Below, one piece after another: positions 17,766 through 25,592 of a DNA stretch of 38,704 nucleotides. Source of the DNA: Methylococcaceae bacterium (GTDB lineage Bacteria > Pseudomonadota > Gammaproteobacteria > Methylococcales > Methylomonadaceae); assembly GCA_947506155.1 (NCBI GenBank), contig CANNNV010000008.1:1-38704 (forward strand), read 5' to 3'. Below the pieces are notes generated by a model that saw nothing but the letters and a program-made list of their open reading frames with translations, ran no database searches and was not told the origin of the DNA. A program made the translations under genes and the position numbers. Within the stretch, counting starts at the first letter, position 1. Each line of letters begins with the position of its first letter.

Positions 17766-18832
17766 ATGTCTTAACCGGCTATGTGATTAGAGAGGTTTTA
17801 AAGGGATCTTTTATCGCACTTTTATTATTACTGACCTTATTTAATTTATTTACCTTAAGTGATGAATTACGATTTCTAGGGAAAGGAACTTATGGCTTAA
17901 AAGACATATTTTATTTTCTTGCCCTGACGTCACCGACTACTTTTTATGAATTGATCCCGGCCTCGGCTTTGCTGGGCAGTCTTTTTGTCTTGGGTAATAT
18001 GGGCAATAATCGCGAACTTATCGCGATGCAAGCGGCGGGATTATCTGTTTTTGGTATTATAAAAGCCGTGCTGTGGGCTGGGGCTATTTTAGTAGTTATC
18101 TCAGTGCTGGTTGGTGAACTGGTCGCACCAAACACTGAAAAAACAGCACGAGAACTCAAAGCTACAGCCCAAAACGGACAGATATTTTTGAATGCCCGAT
18201 ACGGGCTTTGGTTGCGTGAAGGCAAAAGATTTATCAATGTAAGGCAAGTCAAAGATGATGGCAATCTAGCCGACATTAGCATTTATGAACTAGATGATCA
18301 GCACCATTTACGCCAGGTAACGCATGCAGAACAGGCGACTTTCATAACGGGTCAGCAATGGAAGTTAGAACGCATCAAATACTCTATTATCTCAACCGAG
18401 CAAATGCTGGCCAATCAGCAAAGTGAACAAGATTGGACCTCGTCAATAGAGCCAGATTTATTGAAAGTTGTCGTGGTCAGTGCGGATAATTTATCGCTCT
18501 ATGATTTGGCTATGTATGTTGATTACTTGAAGGATAATCATCAAAAATCGCAGGTTTTTGAAATGGCTTTCTGGGGGAGAGTGGTCAATCCTTTACTGAC
18601 TTTTATTATGCTGTTGGTGTCAGTGCCTTTCGTTATTGGCGTTAAGCGAGGCGTTAATGTCGGCAGCCGAATGATGATAGGTGTGGTGATCGGTATGGGT
18701 TTTAATCTAGTTGATAAGATCGTCAGCCATATTGGGTTGATTTATGATCTTAATCCACCGTTAATCGCGGTTGCGCCGAGTTTGGCGGCTTTAGTGTTGG
18801 CGTTATTTGCCGTGAATCGGCTACAGGTGTGA
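17762..18832 (+). CDS. lptG: LPS export ABC transporter permease LptG
   Basis: A 356-residue partner of LptF in LptB2FG. It has the same plan: three membrane helices (about 15-120, including LREV-like VIREVLKGSFIALLLLLTLF), a periplasmic beta-jellyroll (about 130-260), and three C-terminal helices (about 275-352) with the family's NPLLTFIMLLVSVPFVIG segment. The start overlaps the lptF stop (ATGA), so the two permeases are translationally coupled and made in equal amounts. The ATPase LptB is not in this window, as is usual, since it is normally encoded with lptA and lptC. Confidence 0.95.
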   Translation: MNVLTGYVIREVLKGSFIALLLLLTLFNLFTLSDELRFLGKGTYGLKDIFYFLALTSPTTFYELIPASALLGSLFVLGNMGNNRELIAMQAAGLSVFGIIKAVLWAGAILVVISVLVGELVAPNTEKTARELKATAQNGQIFLNARYGLWLREGKRFINVRQVKDDGNLADISIYELDDQHHLRQVTHAEQATFITGQQWKLERIKYSIISTEQMLANQQSEQDWTSSIEPDLLKVVVVSADNLSLYDLAMYVDYLKDNHQKSQVFEMAFWGRVVNPLLTFIMLLVSVPFVIGVKRGVNVGSRMMIGVVIGMGFNLVDKIVSHIGLIYDLNPPLIAVAPSLAALVLALFAVNRLQV

Positions 18833-18885
18833 TTTGATATGTCCTACGTCAACCTTTGTGTTTGAATTATTTTTTAGAGAGTCTT

Positions 18886-19866
18886 ATGTTACCTTGGTTT
18901 AAACGAATTGCTATAACCCTGTTAGTTCTGTTTTTTAGTTTTTTTGCCTTAATCCGTTTTGAAGGCTTGCAGTATATGGCAGCTTATTCAGGTTCAGGCT
19001 TTGCAAGAAGTTTGCCGGAGATAACCAAGCCGCTAAGCTGCAATGCTCAGCCTATTAATGTGTTGAGCTATAACGTCAGATACGGTTCAACCCTGATTGA
19101 AGCCATAGCTGACCGTTTTTCTAAGGGTGATACCGGTGATGGCTTTTTACCCTGGTCGGTACGCTTACCTGAAATCCGTGCCCGTATAACCAGTCATGCA
19201 CCGGACTTGCTCGGCTTGCAGGAAATGGAGACAGATAACGATATTAAAGCCATTGTGTCGCTGGAGCAGTACACACTGGTCAGTTACCATTTGGGTAGTT
19301 TTCAGTATGGCGACTCTGCACTATTGTACAAAACCGCACGTTTTGAGCAACTGGATTCCGGGCAAGTTTGGCTGGGGCCGCATTCCGAGTTGCCGATGTC
19401 CTTGGGTTTTAGTCCGCTGGCGATGATCCGATATAGCAATTGGGTATTACTGCGCGAAAAATCGACAGGTTTCACCTTTATGTTTGTGAACACGCATTTC
19501 GACAATGCCAGCAAAAATAAAGATCCCAGCGCGATACTGTTTCGTGAGCGCATTGCCGCTCTTGCCTCCGGATTACCGATGATCGTCAGTGGGGATTTTA
19601 ATACCACCGCCAATACTGAGCGCTATTTTCGCTTTACCGGAAGTCATGAGTTACCCGCGCTGCTAAAAAATACTTATGATCTTGTTAAGCCGCCACTAAC
19701 GGTTAGTGAATCGCATCCTGATAAACTTATTGACCATATCCTTGCCGGCGGCCCTTGCAAAATAGACGTTGAGCAATGGCTGGTTGATGCCCGTCCACTC
19801 AACAACGGTCAACCGATGTCCGATCATAATCCTGTTTTTGCGCGATTGAATTTTTCTTCAAAGTAG
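18886..19866 (+). CDS. Endonuclease/exonuclease/phosphatase (EEP) family protein, membrane-anchored or secreted
   Basis: A 326-residue EEP-superfamily phosphohydrolase. After an N-terminal hydrophobic segment (about 7-24; signal anchor or signal peptide) the catalytic domain shows NVLSYNVRYG (metal-binding Asn), LLGLQEMETDN (catalytic Glu), VNTHFDN, VSGDFNTTAN (Asp/Asn) and the terminal MSDHNPVFA (Asp-His). All signature residues for DNase I-like Mg2+-dependent phosphodiester cleavage are present. An extracytoplasmic location suggests action on nucleic acid, phospholipid headgroups or another phosphodiester; the substrate is unknown. ATG 18886 with AGAGAG upstream is chosen over ATG 18856, because it places the hydrophobic segment at the N-terminus. 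It lies 53 bases after lptG. Confidence 0.85.
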   Translation: MLPWFKRIAITLLVLFFSFFALIRFEGLQYMAAYSGSGFARSLPEITKPLSCNAQPINVLSYNVRYGSTLIEAIADRFSKGDTGDGFLPWSVRLPEIRARITSHAPDLLGLQEMETDNDIKAIVSLEQYTLVSYHLGSFQYGDSALLYKTARFEQLDSGQVWLGPHSELPMSLGFSPLAMIRYSNWVLLREKSTGFTFMFVNTHFDNASKNKDPSAILFRERIAALASGLPMIVSGDFNTTANTERYFRFTGSHELPALLKNTYDLVKPPLTVSESHPDKLIDHILAGGPCKIDVEQWLVDARPLNNGQPMSDHNPVFARLNFSSK

Positions 19867-19960
19867 CACCAACCAGCGAATGCGCAGCTCAAAATTTATT
19901 CACTACGAAAGACATTAAGGTTTTGAAACCACTGGTTAGTAAAAAGGAATATAATGCGTA

Positions 19961-20055
19961 TTAGCCCACCCTGAAAAGTGGCGCTTGTAAAAGCGCTTTT
20001 CAACCTAAGATAGCAGCATAATAGAAGCTACGGGGAGTTGGATCGGCTAACGCAA
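19961..20055 (+). mobile_element. Degraded IS200/IS605-like end or omega-RNA fragment upstream of the RiPP operon
   Basis: A hairpin GCGCTT-GTAA-AAGCGC (19981-19996) preceded by CCCACCCTGAAAAGTGGC matches the CCGCCCTGAAGGACGGAGC plus GTAA-loop hairpin at 38568-38597. The following AAGATAGCA...AATAG.AGCT...GAGTTGG.TCGGCTAA (20007-20050) matches 112-153 at the window start. It therefore joins features of both other copies but lacks the terminal hairpin and GTGATTGAC. A TATAAT hexamer at 19950-19955 just before it could start a transcript reading through the fragment into the precursor gene. Confidence 0.45.
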
Positions 20056-20111
20056 AAACTGATGAACAACCGCGAACAGATTGAAATTTACATCAACACT
20101 TTGGAGTCAAC

Positions 20112-20669
20112 ATGAAAAAAATCAACAAAACGCCTTTAGCTGCTGCAATGGGCGCTGCTTTTCTGTCTGCTTTTGCTGCGACTGCGGTTAATGCAGAAGC
20201 CAATCCTTTCGGTATGACTGAATTATCAACTGGTTACATGCAAGTTGCCGCAGCTGAAATGGCTTGCGGCGCAGCCATGGGCGGCATGGAAAAGCCTAAG
20301 ACTGCGGAAGGCGCTTGTGCTGGCAATGTAAAACCTAAAGCAGCCGAAGGCGCAAAAGCGGCTGAAGCTGCCTGCGGCGCGATGATGAAAGACGGAAAAA
20401 TGAAACCGGGCATGGAAGCTGCTTGTGGCGCAATGATGAAAGGTAAGGAAGGCGCGTGCGGCGAGATGATGAAAGGCAAGGAAGGCGCTTGTGGTGCACA
20501 ATGCGGCGAAGGTATGAAAGCCTGCGATGCAGCTAAAACCAAAGAAGGCGCTTGTGGCGCACAAATGAAAGGTTGTGGTGAAGGCATGCAAGGTTGTAGT
20601 GAAATGTCTAAAGGCAAAGAAGGCGCTTGCGGCGACAAAATGAAAGCGAAAGACGCTGCCGGTAAATAA
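20112..20669 (+). CDS. hvfA: HvfA/BufA-type cysteine-rich RiPP precursor (copper-binding peptide)
   Basis: A 185-residue secreted precursor. Residues 1-28 are a signal peptide (MKKINKTPLAAAMGAAFLSA..., cleavage predicted after AVNA), followed by MTELSTGYMQVAAAE, an N-terminal element recalling those of HvfA-type peptides. The remainder is low-complexity Ala/Gly/Lys/Met/Glu with 12 cysteines, the first at residue 52. Four sit in exact EGACG pentapeptides, two in EAACG, one in EGACA and one in EMACG. In Haemophilus HvfA, EGKCG cysteines are converted by HvfBC into oxazolone/thioamide groups that bind copper; in Caulobacter bufferins, modified cysteines sequester copper. The adjacent DUF692 and DUF2063 genes strongly support the same chemistry here. 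TTGGAG precedes the ATG. Methionine-rich GAMMK segments may add metal ligands. Confidence 0.88.
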   Translation: MKKINKTPLAAAMGAAFLSAFAATAVNAEANPFGMTELSTGYMQVAAAEMACGAAMGGMEKPKTAEGACAGNVKPKAAEGAKAAEAACGAMMKDGKMKPGMEAACGAMMKGKEGACGEMMKGKEGACGAQCGEGMKACDAAKTKEGACGAQMKGCGEGMQGCSEMSKGKEGACGDKMKAKDAAGK

Positions 20670-20682
20670 TTTTTTCATATTG

Positions 20683-20746
20683 TAGGAGCGGGCGTGGACC
20701 GCTCCTATGTTTTTTCAGTGTAAGAGCTGGGCGTGAACCGCTCCTA
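20683..20746 (+). terminator. Tandem hairpins between precursor and enzyme genes
   Basis: Hairpin 1 is TAGGAGCGG (20683-20691) with CCGCTCCTA (20699-20707), followed by TGTTTTTT, which looks like an intrinsic terminator. Hairpin 2 is an imperfect copy, GTAAGAGCTGG...CCGCTCCTAC (20719-20746), without a T-run. GTAGGAGCGG/CCGCTCCTAC palindromes are also widespread intergenic repeats. In this position they would let most transcripts end after the precursor gene, so that peptide is made in excess over the modifying enzymes. Confidence 0.6.
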
Positions 20747-20771
20747 CCCCTCAAATCATAAAGGTGTTCTT

Positions 20772-21608
20772 ATGGACACAACTCAACATCTCGTACACGG
20801 TGCTGGCCTTGGTCTTAGGCGGTCTTTTTTAACTCAAATTGTACAAACGCCTCCCCTAGAGGTCGGCTTTTATGAAGTCGCGCCGGAAAACTGGATCACG
20901 CTCGGCGGAAAATTCGGTAAACAATTTCGCGCGATGACCGAGCGCTTTGCTTTTATTTGCCACGGCTTATCGCTGTCGATAGGCAGTACCGATCCGTTAG
21001 ATGAAAATTTCGTTCGTGAAATCAAGCAGTTCATGGCCGAGCATCAAATCAAGTTTTACAGCGAGCATTTAAGCTATTGCAGCAAGGACGGGCATTTATA
21101 CGACTTAATGCCAATTCCATTTACTTCGGAAGCGGTGACCCATGTAGCCAGCCGAATCAGGCGTGTTCAAGACATTCTGGAACAAAAAATTGCCATCGAA
21201 AACGTATCCTATTATGCGGCTCCTGGCCAGGAAATGGCCGAAATTGATTTTTTCAAGGCGGTTATCGAGGAAGCCGATTGCGATGTACTGCTGGACATCA
21301 ATAATATTTACGTCAACAGCGTAAACCACGGCTACAATGCCGAAGATTTTTTAAAGGCGATGCCGGTACAGCGGGTTGCTTATGCCCACATCGCCGGTCA
21401 TTATCAGGAAGCTGAAGATTTTCTGGTCGACACCCATGGCGCCGATGTGATCGACCCGGTCTGGAAACTGCTAGGCAAGGCTTACCAGCTTTACGGCGTG
21501 TTCCCGACTTTACTGGAACGGGATTTTAATATCCCAGCCCTCGACGAATTGCTCAAGGAAGTCAACACCATCAATACCATACAAGCCGCCTGGGGAACGC
21601 AGCCATGA
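20772..21608 (+). CDS. hvfB: HvfB/BufB, DUF692 multinuclear non-heme iron oxidase (MNIO)
   Basis: A 278-residue DUF692 TIM-barrel enzyme expected to oxidise cysteine residues of the precursor using a multi-iron centre and O2. Likely metal ligands lie in EVAPENW (about 35-41), CHGLSLSIG (His64), SEHLSY (Glu98, His99), IENVSYY (Glu143, Asn144), DINNIYVNSVNHGYN (Asp175, Asn177, His186) and AHIAGH (His206). The C-terminal LLERDFNIP carries another conserved Glu. ATG 20772 with AAAGGTG upstream is chosen; the in-frame ATG at 20733 lies inside the hairpin repeat. The stop overlaps the DUF2063 gene by four bases. This pairing and the Cys-rich precursor identify it as the MNIO of a copper-peptide operon rather than another DUF692 subgroup. 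Confidence 0.93.
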   Translation: MDTTQHLVHGAGLGLRRSFLTQIVQTPPLEVGFYEVAPENWITLGGKFGKQFRAMTERFAFICHGLSLSIGSTDPLDENFVREIKQFMAEHQIKFYSEHLSYCSKDGHLYDLMPIPFTSEAVTHVASRIRRVQDILEQKIAIENVSYYAAPGQEMAEIDFFKAVIEEADCDVLLDINNIYVNSVNHGYNAEDFLKAMPVQRVAYAHIAGHYQEAEDFLVDTHGADVIDPVWKLLGKAYQLYGVFPTLLERDFNIPALDELLKEVNTINTIQAAWGTQP

Positions 21609-22363
21609 AAGTGGATTTCAAAGCCAAGCAGCTTGAATTTGCAGCATTTATCCGCGATCCCGAAAATAATCCACCGCCTGCCGATGTGCCGGAACCGCGC
21701 ATGGCGATGTATCGGGAGCTGTTTTTTAACAATATCGATAATTTTCTGAGCGCAAATTTCCCGGTGTTGCGGGCGATACTAAGCGATCAGCAATGGTTGG
21801 CTTTAGGCCAGGATTTTTTTGCCAAACACGTTTGTCTATCGCCGCATTTTTCAAAAATACCCGAAGAATTTCTGGATTATTTACAAAACGAGCGTGACGG
21901 CTCCGATGATTTTGGCTTTATGCTGGAACTGGCGCATTACGAATGGGTGGAAATGGCTTTATCGATAGCCCAGGAAACGGTCCCAACTCAGCACAGCGCG
22001 GATAATCTGGAAAACCAGTACCTTCGGTTGTCGCCTTTAGCCTGGCCGCTGGTTTATCAATATCCAGTCCAGCAAATATCGCCAGATTTTTTACCTGAAA
22101 CCGAGCCGGATCAACCCACGTTCCTGATTGTTTATCGCAATCTGGAAGACGAGGTTCATTTTATGACTATCACTCCGCTGACTTACCGGTTACTGGAAAT
22201 TATTCAGGAGCAAGAAGGAATTTTGACTAACGATTGCCTGACACAGCTAGCCAAGGAATCGCAGCATCCCAATCCAGACGTGATCATCGCTGGCGGTTTG
22301 CAGATATTAAAAGAGCTGGCTGAAAAGACGATTATTATTTTCTCAAATGTCTTTGTGAGATAG
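21605..22363 (+). CDS. hvfC: HvfC/BufC, DUF2063 partner protein (RiPP recognition)
   Basis: A 252-residue protein with an N-terminal DUF2063 helical domain (about 5-105, including RMAMYRELFFNNIDNFLSANFP, PVLRAIL and the LDYLQNER segment) and a C-terminal region resembling a RiPP precursor-recognition wing (about 165-245, FLIVYRNLEDEVHFMTITPLTYRLLEII). In characterised HvfBC and MbnBC-like pairs this partner binds the precursor leader and presents it to the MNIO. Translation is coupled to hvfB by an ATGA overlap. The gene ends the operon. A DoxX-like membrane protein, often the fourth gene in such clusters, does not follow; the next gene is a Lon-family protease 96 bases away. Confidence 0.9.
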   Translation: MKVDFKAKQLEFAAFIRDPENNPPPADVPEPRMAMYRELFFNNIDNFLSANFPVLRAILSDQQWLALGQDFFAKHVCLSPHFSKIPEEFLDYLQNERDGSDDFGFMLELAHYEWVEMALSIAQETVPTQHSADNLENQYLRLSPLAWPLVYQYPVQQISPDFLPETEPDQPTFLIVYRNLEDEVHFMTITPLTYRLLEIIQEQEGILTNDCLTQLAKESQHPNPDVIIAGGLQILKELAEKTIIIFSNVFVR

Positions 22364-22386
22364 GCTTTCTACGCAGCAAGCTTACC

Positions 22387-22438
22387 GCGTTGTTTTACCG
22401 GCAACGCATTAAAAAATGATAGAATTGGCGTTTTTTTT
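22387..22438 (+). promoter_or_regulatory. Alternative hairpins with T-run before the Lon-family gene
   Basis: GCGTTG (22387-22392) can pair with CAACGC (22402-22407). The same CAACGC segment can instead pair its AACGC with GCGTT (22428-22432), which is followed by six T residues. The second stem would act as a terminator for the hvf operon and the first as its competitor. The second stem is only 5 bp with a 20-base loop, so this is weak. Confidence 0.25.
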
Positions 22439-22459
22439 AAATACGAGAATTCCTCATCC

Positions 22460-24838
22460 ATGTTCAATACTTTAAAGCTACCCCTAGAATCACTGAAACT
22501 AAATGTCGATCTGGCTGGCTTTGAGTTCCCAAGCACACCGAGTGTACCCGATACTATCCTAGGTCAAGCCAGGGCCCAGTCGGCGCTGAAATTTGGCGTT
22601 GCAATGCGTAATCCCGGCTACAATATTTTTGTCATGGGCGAACCTGGTTTGGGTCGCTTGTCGATGATCACTCAGCATCTGGATACCCAGGCAAAAACAC
22701 TGCCGGCACCCCCCTCTTATGCCTATGTCGATAATTTTGATAATCCGAGAGAGCCGGTAGCCATTCAGTTACCCGCCGAGCAAGGACAACGACTCAGCAA
22801 AGACATTGAAAAATTGATCGACAACCTGTTGGCAACGTTTCCGGCGGTCTTTGAAAGCCCAACCTATCAACAAAAAAAGAGCGCAATCGAACGCCACTAC
22901 AATCAGTACTACAATACCGCAATCGATCTAGTCGATAAAAAAGCTCAGACCTTAAACATTGCCTTATTCAGAGAAAGCGAGTCGATTACTTTTGCCCCCA
23001 TCCTGGACAACAAAGCGCTGAACGAAGATCAATTCACTCAATTGCCCCGACCAGAACGCGAAATATTCCACAAACATGTCGAAAAACTGGAAGAGTATCT
23101 GAGCGAAGTATTGCTGGAAATGCCCCAGTGGCGCAGGGCCATGGTTGAAAAAGTCAAACAGCTGGATAATGACACGATCAGCCTGGCGATAGAACCGCTG
23201 TTTGCCGAATTGAATGACAGCTACCAGGCTATCGAGGATGTACGTTGCTTCTTAGCAAAAATGCAAAAAAGCTTGAATAACACCATCACGGATTATCTGA
23301 TGCCGAGCCGGACGCCCGAACCTCAGGATAACACCACCAAACGACTGCTACTGACCGAGCTGTACGCGCCCAACATTCTGGTTGATAACAAACAAGAATC
23401 CGGCGCACCGGTTATTTACGAGCCTCATCCGATTTATCAAAACCTGTTTGGCCGCATCGAATATGTCAGCGACCAGGGCGCCCTGGTCACCAATTACCGG
23501 CGGATTTGCGCCGGTTCCTTGCACAAAGCCAACGGCGGTTATTTGATACTTGACGCCGAGAAACTGCTGAATTATCCGTTCGTCTGGGATGGCCTCAAGC
23601 GCGCACTGCAATCAGGCTACATCGAAATCGATTCGCCGTATTCAGACCTCGGCATTAACACTATTACCCTGAAGCCGGAAGCCATCCCATTAAATGTTAA
23701 AGTGATTTTGGTCGGCTCCCGAGACATGTATTATCTGCTGGAGGAACTGGATGACGAGTTTAACGAGATGTTCAAGATCCTGGCTGATTTTGACAATTAC
23801 ATTCCGCGTACCGATGAATCCACCCAGCGTTTTATTCTGCGGATGATCAATTCCGGCGGCCTGCCGTTAACGCGCACGGCTATTGAATGTCTGATTGAGC
23901 ATAGCTGTCGGCTGTCGGAAAACCAGCACCATTTCTCAGCCCGGATCAAGGATTCACTGGAAATAATCGGCGAAGCTAACCTGTTTTGCAACTGGGGCAA
24001 GCAGTCGATTTGTGACAGAACCCATATAGAACAAGCGCTGGCCGCACGAGAGCATCGTAACGGCAGAATGCCGGAAAACATCCTCGAAGAAATGCTGGTT
24101 GGCACAATACTGATTGATACCGAAGGCGAGGCGCTGGGCAAAGTCAATGGCTTGACCGTGCTGGAAGTCGGCGGCAGCAGCTTTGGCGCGCCGGTACGAA
24201 TTACCGCCAGTGTTTCCCCAGGTTCCCGAGGCATAGTCGATGTCGAGCGGGAAGTCGAACTAGGCCAGGCCATCCATTCCAAAGGCGTGATGATCTTGAC
24301 CGGTTATCTGGGCCACACCTATGCCCAACAATTCCCGTTGGCCATCTCTGCTAGCATCGCAATTGAACAATCCTATGGTTATATCGATGGCGACAGTGCC
24401 TCGCTGGCCGAACTTTGCTGTCTTATTTCAGCGCTGACACGAACACCGATTAATCAATCGTTTGCAGTGACCGGATCGATCAATCAATACGGCGAAGTGC
24501 AGGCAGTAGGCGGTGTTAACGAGAAAATAGAAGGCTTCTTCAGATTATGTCAGGCGCGAGGCCTTACCGGCCAGCACGCCGCCATTATTCCGGCCGCGAA
24601 CAAACGTAATCTGATGTTAAAACAGGAAGTGATAGATGCGGTGGCGCAGGGGCTGTTTGCGGTTTATGCGGTGTCCAGTGTTGATGAAACCCTGGAATTA
24701 CTGACCGGACAAGAAGCCGGCACAGCTGATAGCGAAGGCTTTTACCCGGAAAACAGCATCAATTTTAAAGCCATTTCCCGGTTAAAAGAAATTTCGGATA
24801 TGGCTACGGATGAAGATGATAAAGAAGAAGCGGGGTAA
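22460..24838 (+). CDS. Lon-family ATP-dependent protease (LonB-like, COG1067)
   Basis: A 792-residue AAA+ protease of the Lon-like group that lacks the Lon N-terminal substrate domain. An N-terminal AAA-type region carries GEPGLGR near residue 70, in which the Walker A Lys is replaced by Arg as in related proteins; long helical segments follow (about 110-280). A second AAA part has LHKANGGYLILDAEKLL (about 355-370, Walker B-like). The C-terminal Lon protease domain (about 560-770) has the catalytic dyad Ser646 (DGDSAS) and Lys689 (VNEKIEG), 43 residues apart as in E. coli Lon. It probably degrades damaged or regulatory proteins in the cytoplasm. It may read from its own promoter, since it is separated from hvfC by a terminator-like region. 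Confidence 0.9.
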   Translation: MFNTLKLPLESLKLNVDLAGFEFPSTPSVPDTILGQARAQSALKFGVAMRNPGYNIFVMGEPGLGRLSMITQHLDTQAKTLPAPPSYAYVDNFDNPREPVAIQLPAEQGQRLSKDIEKLIDNLLATFPAVFESPTYQQKKSAIERHYNQYYNTAIDLVDKKAQTLNIALFRESESITFAPILDNKALNEDQFTQLPRPEREIFHKHVEKLEEYLSEVLLEMPQWRRAMVEKVKQLDNDTISLAIEPLFAELNDSYQAIEDVRCFLAKMQKSLNNTITDYLMPSRTPEPQDNTTKRLLLTELYAPNILVDNKQESGAPVIYEPHPIYQNLFGRIEYVSDQGALVTNYRRICAGSLHKANGGYLILDAEKLLNYPFVWDGLKRALQSGYIEIDSPYSDLGINTITLKPEAIPLNVKVILVGSRDMYYLLEELDDEFNEMFKILADFDNYIPRTDESTQRFILRMINSGGLPLTRTAIECLIEHSCRLSENQHHFSARIKDSLEIIGEANLFCNWGKQSICDRTHIEQALAAREHRNGRMPENILEEMLVGTILIDTEGEALGKVNGLTVLEVGGSSFGAPVRITASVSPGSRGIVDVEREVELGQAIHSKGVMILTGYLGHTYAQQFPLAISASIAIEQSYGYIDGDSASLAELCCLISALTRTPINQSFAVTGSINQYGEVQAVGGVNEKIEGFFRLCQARGLTGQHAAIIPAANKRNLMLKQEVIDAVAQGLFAVYAVSSVDETLELLTGQEAGTADSEGFYPENSINFKAISRLKEISDMATDEDDKEEAG

Positions 24839-24875
24839 CTTTATCGCAAGTAGCACTATTTTTGCCGCTGAGTCG

Positions 24876-25592
24876 TTACGCTTTTTTAAATTTCACAACC
24901 TTGTTTAAAGGGCTGAGGTTGATTTCATCAATCACAATCTGCGCTCTTGAATTCAGCGCGTAACACACTGCCTCGGCGACATCCTCAGGCAGTATAAAAT
25001 TGCTGTCATCATCGCCCGGCTCAAAAGACAAGTGGTCAAAAAATGGGGTTTTGACCATGCCCGGATTAATCAGGCAGACACGCACACTGCTTTTTCCGCA
25101 CTCTTCGCGCAAAGCCTGAGTGAAGCCACGCAGCGCAAATTTACTGGCGCAATACAATCCGCCTTTACGACTACCTTTCAAAGCAGCTTCCGAGCCAATA
25201 AAAATCAAATCGCTATGTTCTTTACGTTTTAAACCGGGCAATAAAGCGCGAACCAGAAACGCTTGACTGGTAAAGTTTAGCGCCATCAGTTCTTCAATTT
25301 GTGCATATGAAAACTCTTCCACCGAGCCAAACTGGCCTTTACCGGCACAAAAAACCACGGCGTCAAGTTCGGGAAACTGGTGTTCCACGTCGCGCATTTT
25401 TTGTGGTAGCTCAGCTAACCGAGTTAAATCGAGCTGTACCGGAATGAAGTCATCTATTTTTTGACAAAACTTGCTGCAATCGCGGGATGCGCCGAGTACC
25501 CGATGCCCTTGTTTTAATAGCTTGCTGGCGACGGCCCTGCCGATGCCAGAGCTGGCGCCAGTCACCAAAATTGTCCGCTTTATCAGTTGCAT
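24876..25592 (-). CDS. Short-chain dehydrogenase/reductase (SDR) family protein
   Basis: A 238-residue classical SDR from ATG 25592. It has the cofactor motif TGASSGIG (11-18), an NAG-like FCAGKG (81-86), Asn106, and the catalytic triad Ser134, Tyr147 and Lys151 (YCASK). Basic residues after the second strand (ASRDCSK) favour NADP(H). The PG motif INPGMVKTPF is conserved. The substrate is unknown. ATG 25592 is preferred to ATG 25640, because the shorter form begins at the usual SDR position and overlaps the radical SAM stop by only ten bases, which indicates translational coupling. It may act together with that protein or simply share its transcript. Confidence 0.88.
   Translation of the reverse strand: MQLIKRTILVTGASSGIGRAVASKLLKQGHRVLGASRDCSKFCQKIDDFIPVQLDLTRLAELPQKMRDVEHQFPELDAVVFCAGKGQFGSVEEFSYAQIEELMALNFTSQAFLVRALLPGLKRKEHSDLIFIGSEAALKGSRKGGLYCASKFALRGFTQALREECGKSSVRVCLINPGMVKTPFFDHLSFEPGDDDSNFILPEDVAEAVCYALNSRAQIVIDEINLSPLNKVVKFKKA

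Noticed and set aside
20226-20678. 150- and 134-residue antisense frames across the RiPP precursor gene
   Set aside because: They are mirror images of the low-complexity GC-periodic repeats. The plus-strand frame has a signal peptide, a ribosome binding site and the operon context.
22460-22700. Loss of Walker A lysine in the Lon-family protease as a sign of inactivity
   Set aside because: GxxGxGR in this position is common in this Lon-like group, and the Ser-Lys protease dyad has the normal 43-residue spacing, so no decay is inferred.
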